Below are positions 56,030 through 64,000 of a DNA stretch of 64,000 nt, in pieces; within the stretch, counting starts at the first letter, position 1; each line of letters begins with the position of its first letter. Source of the stretch: Ephemerocybe angulata (lineage: Eukaryota; Basidiomycota; Agaricomycetes; Agaricales; Psathyrellaceae); NCBI GenBank assembly GCA_013368325.1, contig JAACJK010000067.1:124001-188000 (forward strand), written 5' to 3'. A program made the translations under genes and the position numbers. Under the pieces are notes generated by a model that did not search any database, was not told the DNA's origin, and was given only the letters and a program-made list of their open reading frames with translations.

Positions 56030-57752
56030 GCTGCCTGCTGTGCGGTAATTCGATGGAATGGGATGATAGATTGTAGCTGGGCACGAGGAAGGGTCTGATG
56101 GACAAAATTTAAAGAATGAAGGTAGATGGGGAGTGGGGTAGGATGTGTCCAACGACGAGCACGCTGCCTGGGTGCGGTGGCGAGCTGCGTGGAGACGACG
56201 GCGACGAACGAAAAAGTACAAGCGAGAGTGGCACGGCGATGGCACGGCCTCTTCAATGCAACCCTGCCATCAACCACGTGTCCCGTTCCCCGCGCCTCGC
56301 GCGTCGCTCACGTGGCCGCTGCCAAGGTCACATGCTCAACCTCGTGCCATCAAAACATACCCGATGCGGACTGACACAGATGCCCGCCTTCACCCACGCA
56401 GCGCTCAAACATCCGCTTTGTTTCTCGACGTCGGCTGCACAGCGTTTGCGTTCTGACGGCATGTCAAGGGGCTTTATGCACGCTTCATTCGCCCTGGTCC
56501 TATCGGCATCTCTTCGGATTGCCGCGCCTGGTCCTATCGGTGCAGTCATTCCAGCCTTCTTCTTACCCTTCTCCACCCCTTCTGTGCTGTCTGTGAAGGC
56601 AAGGGGCACAGATCGATGTGACCTTAGTCGTTTTAGCACTTCTTGCTCCTTCAATTCAAAACAGGCTTTCCTATGCTGGTTTATCACCCCGGCGTAGTCT
56701 TCAAACCATACCTATGCGATGCGTCATTCGTGCACTTTAAACCCGCCGAATCGATAACTGAGTGGGTCATGGGATGTCCTCGGCTTTTCAATCGCTCGTT
56801 CCATCGCAATGGCTGCTTTAGGCCAAAACCTTGCTTTTTCGGCGTCCTCGAGCGACTGTTGTGGACATCACACAGCCGCTTCTCCTCCAAGGCGGAGAGC
56901 ATATCCAGCGCCATCCAGCTGCAGCTGATTCCATTATCTTAGAAGATCGAGCACCCCAGTATTCACCCCGTCGATCACAACTTCGTCCGCGAGACAGATT
57001 CTTGTGCCCTTCTTGCCTTGTTCGTCCAGATTTATTAGTGCTCCTCAGCTTGTGTTCTCCGGTATCGGCGTGCGGCTAATGTTAGCTTGACCCGGCTATT
57101 CATTCTCTCATTTGGTCTGCTTGGACCAGGTCGAGGCTCATGTCGCTCGTCAAAGTTAACTTAACCTTGCGCAAATCCCCCTCTCAGCGCCTCTGCGATG
57201 CCATCGAGCTCGCTGAAATCGCACCGGATTTCTAGCGCTTTCTGTTCACGAGTGATTCCAGGGGAGGTGATCCTGCTGAGTGCCCTCGTACGTCTAGGTG
57301 CCTGTGGAATGTAGATTCCTGATCACTTCATTTCAGAAAGTCTCTGGCCCTAAATATGGCAATGGCACCACCCACATGGCAAGATATTTTGCCTGCGTAA
57401 GGCGGCATTGAAGGTGAGTAAATTCCGTCTCATCCTCCAGAAATCAGCTAAATACTGAATGTCCCAGACGATAGGGAGGCTTTCTCTCTCCGCCATCGCA
57501 ATCAACCCCAAAATCGACACTTATCCAGCTCCCTTCCGGATCAACGTGCGGACTTCGCCTGTGAGTGATGCCAGCCTCATGTTAAACACGCCCCGAGCCT
57601 CGAGCCAGTCTGTCACGTTTTGGTGTAGACTAACATGACCTCCCACTTATAAACGCCCCAATCTCATGCTTCATTCTCACTCTCGAAGTCCCCGTTCGCA
57701 CTGGTGCTAACTCTCTCCCCTATTTTCCATCCTCCCCTTCCCCTCTAGACCT
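56030..57752. promoter_or_regulatory. Divergent intergenic region between the KEN-box gene and the Ran1-like kinase
   Basis: 1.7 kb between two start codons. Open frames are short and not credible. Pyrimidine-rich CT stretches precede the kinase ATG (57.67-57.75 kb), typical of fungal core promoters. Confidence 0.5.
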
Positions 57753-60198
57753 ATGGCTTCGAAGACCTCTCCCTCTCCCCCTTCCGCCACCCACCCTCCC
57801 CTCGGGACTCTCATTGATGGAGACTCCCTTGAGCTCGTTGAAGTCCTCGGCGTTGGCGGCTACGGCGTCGTCTACCGCGCAGTCGACGCCCGCTACCCGA
57901 CGGGTCCCAAGTCATACGCCGTGAAATGCCTGGTTGCTTCCGGTCATCAGACAGCGCGCCAGCGCCAAATCCACATCCGCGAGATCGCCCTCCACCAGCT
58001 CGCCTCCGCACACCCAGGTGTCGTCACCTTGCATCGCGTCGTGGAACACTTCAACCACACCTATATTATTATGGATTACGCCCCCGACCACGACTTGTTC
58101 ACGCAGATCCTCCACAACTGCCGTTATCTTGGGAACGACGCACTCATCAAGGACGTCTTCCTTCAGATGCTCGACTCTGTCGAATACTGCCACTCTCTCG
58201 GTATCTATCATCGGGACTTGAAGCCCGAGAATATTTTATGCTTCGAGGATGGCCTCCGTGTCGCCATCACTGACTTTGGTCTGGCTACCACCGATAAAAT
58301 CAGCGACGAGTTTCGCACTGGTAGTGTATATCATATGTCCCCTGGTACGTCGTTTGAGCACGATCTCGTTCAACCAGTCGGCTTACACTGGCCTTCTAGA
58401 ATGTCAGGGTGGGGCCTTCGCCCCTGGAGGCAAGTACTCCCCCATGTTTAACGACATCTGGTCCCTCGGTATCATTCTCCTCAACCTTGCCACGGGTCGG
58501 AATCCCTGGAAGTCTGCGACTGCCGACGACCCAACCTTCCAAGCCTACCTCCGCGACCCCTACGGCTTCCTCCCCACAGTTCTCCCCATCTCTCCCGAAC
58601 TGAACGAGATCCTCATCCGCATGCTCAACGTCGACTGGCGCAAGCGCATGACCGTCGCTGATATCCGCTATGCCATTGAGGATTTGACCTCGTTCTACTC
58701 GGACGGCGTTGTCTTCGAGGGCAGCATGGCCCGGTGCCCCTGGGAAGCCGGTATGGACATCGACAGCGCCTCCTCAGAGGAGCAGGCCGAGGAGGAGCCC
58801 GTCTCGCCTCACGTTTCCATCTCCTCGCCAGTCTTGGAGGAACGTCTCACTTCTCACTGGAGCAAAGACTCCACTTCCGATATTATCTTTGCGGGCAGGT
58901 CCTCGAACGACGACGAGGAGAACTACGGCGTGCCCTGGCCCGAGTATTCGTCATCTGGCGCTACCTGGGCGTTCGAGTCCCCTGTGTCTTCGAACTCGAG
59001 CAACGAGGATGATCCCTTTCCCTTGGACAGGAATGATAGCGACACGGCGTCTGAAGCGTCAACGGAGTCGCCTACACCTTCGTTGCCCACGACCCCCAAC
59101 AGCTTCGACATGACGTTCTCCGCGCAGCAGCCCAGAATCGTCCTCCACTCTCCTCTCGCTGGCCTCACCATCGACACCAACATCTCCAAGCCTCGCATCT
59201 ACCAAGCGAACACCAGCATGGAGCGCTCTTACTCCGCCGAGAGCGACATGATGCACACCGCGATCGAGTACGATCCTTACTCGTCGCTGTTCTTCCTCTC
59301 GACGCCTATTTCCGCCAAGCTCGACTCCGCGATCACTGCGGTCGCCGAGGACAAGGAGATGATCTCACCCTCCGTCTGGCGGCGGTCCTACGCCGAGATG
59401 TCGTCGCCCTCCGAGTACTCTGACATCGGCGGCATTGACCACTTCGCGCGCTCCGCATCGCCCTCGCCTGAGCCTCACTGGCCCTCTACGCGCCACGTTT
59501 TCACTCACCACCACCACCACCACCAGGTAGAGTCCTCACCCTCGCCTCAATGTCAGCCTTCTCCTGCCTCCGCGTATTCTCCGATGACCGACATTGTCTC
59601 TTCTCCTCCCTCAAGGCAACGCCTCTTCTCGACACGGAAGCCCATCCCGCGATCCGCGGCCACCGTCCCCGTCCCCGTCCCCACCGCAAGAGCCCATGGC
59701 GGCAACAGCACCCCCCACCCCGCGCGCTCCCCCGCCGCGCCGAGCCCCGAGCAACAGCAACAACAGCAGAGTCGTTTCGCAGTCAAGCAGCTCTTCCCTC
59801 GCGCGACACCACCGGCGCCTGCACCGGCTGCACCAGGTGCGCAAGTCGGTGCTGCTGCACGTGGGCGCAATGTCTACGCTAAACCTTATTCAACCTTTGG
59901 TCGCCGTAAAGCGACTGTTAAAGAGGATGGGCAAGGTCGCGGAGTACAGGCCGAGGATGTGGGGAGCGCAGCCTCCGGCACCTCTGGAGGCAGCGTCAGG
60001 ACCGTCAAGGGAACTTCAGGTTCGGGATCGGGATCGGGTGCGAGCAGCCGATGCTCCTCGAGCTCCACTGCCTCAACCGCCGATGGTGCAAGTGGCGTCG
60101 TCGAGAGGGTCGAGCGTAAGAGGGTGGTTGGAAGGCGGAATGCGACACGACATTGGTTTATGCCAGGAAAACTCTTCTCGGCCGTGGGCGTTGTATGA
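57753..60198 (+). CDS. Ran1/Ksp1/Vhs1-like serine/threonine kinase
   Basis: Exons 57753-58344 and 58400-60198 join to 796 residues. The kinase domain (about 26-310) has GVGGYG (33-38), Lys58, HRDLKPEN (153-160), DFG (174-176) and a SPEC motif created by the splice, then an insert GGAFAPGGKYS followed by NDIWSLGIILLNLATGRNPW. These features fit the fungal Ran1/Pat1-Ksp1-Sks1-Vhs1 group, which links nutrient state to growth, meiosis and filamentation. The long C-terminal part is Ser/Pro-rich with a His run, a Gln run and a Gly-Ser repeat. All catalytic residues are present. It ends in a basic, hydrophobic stretch. Confidence 0.93.
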
Positions 60199-61141
60199 GT
60201 ACGGGGCATGGTGATTCTTCTCTTAGGCTCTGGGTTCTCTGGCTTTGGTGACCATTCGTTTCCCGCATCGATTTTATAGAGATATTTATCCTTTTCGTCT
60301 TCACCTTCATCGTCATTCTTTTCATCTGGTTTCGTTGCATTGTCTCTCGTCTCTCGCTCTCTCATCCTCATCAGCATTGCATCAGGCATCCAATCGTCAT
60401 CATCCAATCATGCATTTTCCATCCATTTCTTTCACGACAAGTTCGTTATATGGCATATCATCCAATCATTGTACCAAACCCCTCAAGCTGCGTCAAGCAG
60501 CAGCATTCGTTCTTTACCCCTATGTAGCATATGCCCCAGTTTCCTTCCTTCTTCTTCAGCAGCATCTCTCACTTTTTGCATTTTCACGGTGTCGACCACG
60601 ATCTTTACGATATACGAAACAGAAACGCATCCTCGACGGCATCGCATAGCAACGTTAATGTAATGTACAACAGTGTATATAGAATTCGGCGTCGTAGTGC
60701 AATGCAAGTTGTACACCGAACAGACGAGCCTTTGCATCTTCGACGAACCAAAGGAACCCTGACAGCCTCGAGCCGCACCCCTGGTAGCTTCGCTATCTTT
60801 GGATTAGTCCTTCCCCGATTCCGTCGAAGAAGAAATAAGGTTATTCGGGGAACTCCAAAACGATTCAAGAGAGATTGAAAGGGATAAAGGAGTGCATAAA
60901 GGAGTAAATATGGTAAGATGCAGGGGATACTATCGCCGGGTAGAGGTATGATACGAGTGTCGGACGCACGCCTCCCTCAGCAGGTGGCACTGATTGCAAG
61001 CAATCAAGCAAACTATGTAGCTCCACTGGCACAGACCTCGTTCATTCTTCCATTCACTTACACCGCGCCCCCACAGGCATACATACGAGTCCACTCGGGG
61101 TCAGACGCTCTCTGGATTAGAAAGCCCGGATTAGAATTCAT
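60199..61141. other. Convergent intergenic region between the kinase and F-box genes
   Basis: 943 bp of 3' flanks. Open frames here are pyrimidine-rich by-products. No gene or repeat recognised. Confidence 0.5.
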
Positions 61142-63783
61142 TCAGACGCCTTCTGGAATCTCAACGCATTCGTAATCCGAGTGGTCTTCCTCCGCATCGC
61201 TAAGATCGAGACCCTCGAACGCCTCGAGGCTCGCCGAGAGGTCCTCTCCGATTTTAGCTATTGGCTCAGCGGGCGACTGTGGCAGCAGCGCATGACCCGA
61301 CCCACCCTCAGCGTCCGCCAGAGCCTCGTTGTCGGAGCCAAAATCCGATTCGGCGAGGATGTCGTAGGAGATGATGTCGTCCTCGTCCTCCTCCTCCCCG
61401 TCCTCGAGGTCCTCAAAGGAAGATATAGACCCGGAGCGGCGGATTGGATCCGGGGGGTACGAGAAGGTTGGGCGAGGCTTTGGTTTGACATCCTGTGTCG
61501 ATATCAGTGCCGCGGGAGCAGGACTCGGAGCCTGAGGACGGGAACGAAGTAATGTAGGACTGGAACTGCCGGGAGCTGGGGGTGAAGGTGAAAGTGAAAG
61601 TGAAGGTGGGGCCGCGGCTGCTGCTGCAGCAGGGGGTGGCAAAGGGGGGGATGGGCGTTCGATGGGGCTGGTGTATGCTGGAGGAGGGGTTTGGGGCACC
61701 TCTGTGGCGAAGGCAAGGGCAGAGGGCAGATGGTATATCGGCTTTGGTTTCGTCGTGGGGGCCGGTTCCCCTGGTATTCGCGGAAGGGGCCTTGTGATGG
61801 CAGCAGCCTGGATGTCGCGACCCACCGGTAGGTCGATGTGAGGTACCTCTGCGGCTATCTCTTCCTGCCATACCTGAGATGGAGGAAGGGATGGACCATG
61901 TGATGAGGGGATAGGCGCTGCGGGAAGTGGCATCGCGGGAGGGGAGGCTTTGCCTTTACTTTGGCCACGACCTTCCGCTTGTGCGGCAGTGGCGCTTGAA
62001 TAGAGCTGAACGAGCATGTCCCGCAGAGCCAATATGGATTCTTCGCCTGAATAGACGCGGAACGTTTCTGGCTTCCATCCCTATAACAGGAAAGAGGTAT
62101 GAGTTAGCATGCTGTAGCCTCGCTCACTATTCAATTCAAAGATAGAGAGCGCCACAAGGGAGGGCGATTGTATTATAGATGCATGCGGGGTCTCGCTTAC
62201 CCTTTCTGAGGCCTTGCTCAATTCGAGAAATCTGGGGTTGTCGAGGAAACTGGGGACTCCGCTCACGCTGAGGAAGTTGAGTTGCGGTTGCTTCGTGAGG
62301 AAGTGGTAGATCGATAGTGGAGTGACACCTTTACAGAACGATAGGTGCAAACGTTTCAAGCTCGGCCTGCGAAGGCTACCTAGCCATGTTATCCCGGTGT
62401 CCGTGATGTTTTCGATGGAATTGAAACGAAGGCTTTCGATTCTTGATAGCGTGGCGATAGATTGGACGGATACATCTGTCAGATTTTTGCATTCTGTGGC
62501 AAAGAATATAAGAGTTTGCCTTCAGGACGCGAACAAATCGTTAAAGTAGTTTTACCTGAGAGGTCAAGGCTGGTAATTTTTCTGCAGCGACGGGTAAGTG
62601 CTATGATTCCTGCATCCGTGATCTCTGGGACTTTAGCAAGGATAAGCTGGTGAAGACTGTTCCCCAGGCACGCGCCCATAGACTCCAAGGAAGCATCGGT
62701 TAGAAGGCAGCAGTTCTTAAGGTTCAAAACGTGCAGCTTGGGCGAGTTGGTTGTAATGAGATGGATGAAGAAGTCCGAAAGAAGTGAGCAGTCTGTAAGA
62801 TCGAGGTGTCGGAGGTTGTGGATGAGCCTGAGCGGCATAGGCGCCGCGGGAAGGGGTTTCTCCATGCCCTGGTGATTGGACGATTGATTCGGACCATCTG
62901 AGCCGGGGGAGTGCAGCGGAGTCGGGTTGGGACTGTTCAGGAACATTTGGTCAGTTATGGTAGAGCACCCGGCCAAGAGGAGCTTGCGCAGGGGGCTGAG
63001 CGATGTCCAAATGAGGCGGGCGCTTTCGTCGTCAACCCCAGGGCAGTGTGAAAGGTCAAGGGTCTGGAGTGCGCGACATTGCTTGATCAACTCTCCAAGT
63101 CCTTGCGATGTGATCAGAGGAAGGTGCTGGAGATACACTTCTTGAAGTTTGCTGCAATGAGCTGCAAGGGACAAGAGAGCGGCGTCGGTTAGGCGCGAGC
63201 ATTTGCCCAGCTTCGCGCCCAGCAGGTTTGGGTTGTTCCGAGCTAAAACTGCAATGACGCTGTCCGTTACCGATTGGAGGCCCTCAAAGTCTACCGCCCC
63301 GAGCTGTTGGTATTGGTAGGATGCGTGGAGAAGCGTGGGCGAGTCAATCTTCAGGCAATGGGGGATCTCCAAGGCTTTCACTCTGCGGCACCCAGCGAGT
63401 ACCTTGAACTCGTGGTCGGTAATTTCGGTGAGCCCATTGAGGTTGATCACATCAACAAAAGTGCGGTAAGGTAGAGTTTGCTGTGGAGAGGATAGGGTGG
63501 AAATGAATTGCTGGAATTTGTGGTAGCTAGCGAATTTTGGATTGCCCCAGACTTTCTTTTGGGACAGAGGGAGGTAAAGGTGGCAGACAAGGGATAGAGA
63601 GACCAGGTCGTGTGGCGAAGGGATGTATTCAATGACGCTGGACAGGAATTTCAAGTTATAACCGAGGCTCGAACCTGGGTCGGGCAACGTGTTTCTTTTC
63701 AGTGTACGTATCTTTAGGGCCAACCACTATCTTCGCCTACCAGAGCCATTCCTGATCCCAAACAGCCTATTCTCCGGATACAT
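61142..63783 (-). CDS. F-box/LRR protein (GRR1/AMN1-like) with a long proline-rich C-terminal tail
   Basis: Substrate receptor of an SCF ubiquitin ligase, by family. The F-box (about residues 25-65 of the main exon) has IEYIPSPHDLVSLSLVCHLYLPLSQKKVW. Ten or more cysteine-containing leucine-rich repeats follow, with units such as ITDHEFKVLAGCRRV, LTDAALLSLAAHCSKL and LTDASLESMG. Introns near 62.5 and 62.1-62.2 kb join the last repeats to a C-terminal segment (GWKPETFRVYSGEES) and a 290-residue tail rich in Pro/Ala/Ser ending in an acidic stretch (DGEEEDEDDI) and DYECVEIPEGV. The 5' end is unresolved: the frame is closed by TAG just upstream of 63723 with no in-frame ATG, so a first exon further right is needed, perhaps ending near 63783. 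Substrate unknown. Confidence 0.88.
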
Positions 63784-64000
63784 GGCCCTTAAAGGAGGCT
63801 CTCGACGATGTGGCAGAGGATAGTCTGTAGGCGCTCGTAGACGTGATGGTGAAGGTAGGAAGAAACCAATTTGAATTATTCAGACGATCAACGAGATAAT
63901 CCCATCAAAGCAAAAATAGGGGCTGTTGCAGGATGCAGCAGGAAACACAAGGACCCCCCTATATCCCTATATAGGTTCGATCCCAGTGCGACGAAAATCG
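63784..64000. other. Upstream region of the F-box gene, window edge
   Basis: May hold the missing first exon or exons of the F-box gene. An ATG at about 63905 in minus orientation opens only a few codons before a possible GT donor. Not resolvable here. Confidence 0.35.

Noticed and set aside
63965..63985. Second B-box-like motif GGTTCGATCCC at the window end
   Set aside because: The T-arm stem does not pair and no other tRNA arms are present upstream.
1..64000. CRISPR arrays, bacterial operons, prophage, rRNA genes
   Set aside because: None seen; spliceosomal introns throughout show eukaryotic nuclear DNA.

Overview
The window is nuclear DNA from a filamentous basidiomycete, most likely an agaricomycete. 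Genes are broken by many short introns (about 50-70 nt, GTRNGT donors). There are long Ser/Pro-rich extensions on conserved domains, and several gene families I associate with mushroom-forming fungi: orphan 7-TM proteins, single C2HC-finger proteins, and EF-hand/ZZ giants. I could rebuild most gene models to an intact frame by hand. Species cannot be assigned from sequence alone. Left part (1-31.4 kb) is mostly conserved genes: the 3' end of a nitrate/nitrite porter and a complete 10-exon nitrate reductase (a nitrate-assimilation cluster cut by the window edge), a coiled-coil ORF, a GNAT acetyltransferase, an MDR oxidoreductase, an orphan 7-TM protein, a Gin4/Hsl1-type morphogenesis kinase, TFIIE-alpha, the mitochondrial ribosome GTPase MTG1, and an unknown basic protein. 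A 6.7-kb gene-poor stretch (23.0-29.7 kb) follows and carries a 301-bp MITE with perfect 28-bp inverted ends. RPB11 and ribosomal protein uL15 (RPL28) then share a divergent promoter. Middle part (32-49 kb) is the most accessory-looking: a giant EF-hand plus ZZ-finger protein, a tandem pair of C2HC-finger proteins, and two small secreted proteins with dibasic (Kex2-type) sites, one of which contains an exact exon duplication. Between the two secreted proteins sit two conserved genes (PITH-domain protein and mitochondrial uS5m) that share a 153-bp divergent promoter. Right part (49-64 kb) has an NCS1 uracil/allantoin-type permease with an apparent N-terminal frame break, an intergenic block with two decayed repeat copies and a strongly purine-biased tract, a KEN-box protein, a Ran1/Ksp1-like kinase, and an F-box/LRR protein whose 5' end is unresolved at the edge. 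Functional themes are nitrogen supply (porter, reductase, permease), cell cycle and morphogenesis (two kinases, the KEN-box protein, the F-box protein), and core transcription/translation. The best candidate for something undescribed is the 32-49 kb block of secreted dibasic-site proteins, paired finger proteins and the EF-hand/ZZ giant. A link between them is only inferred from proximity.
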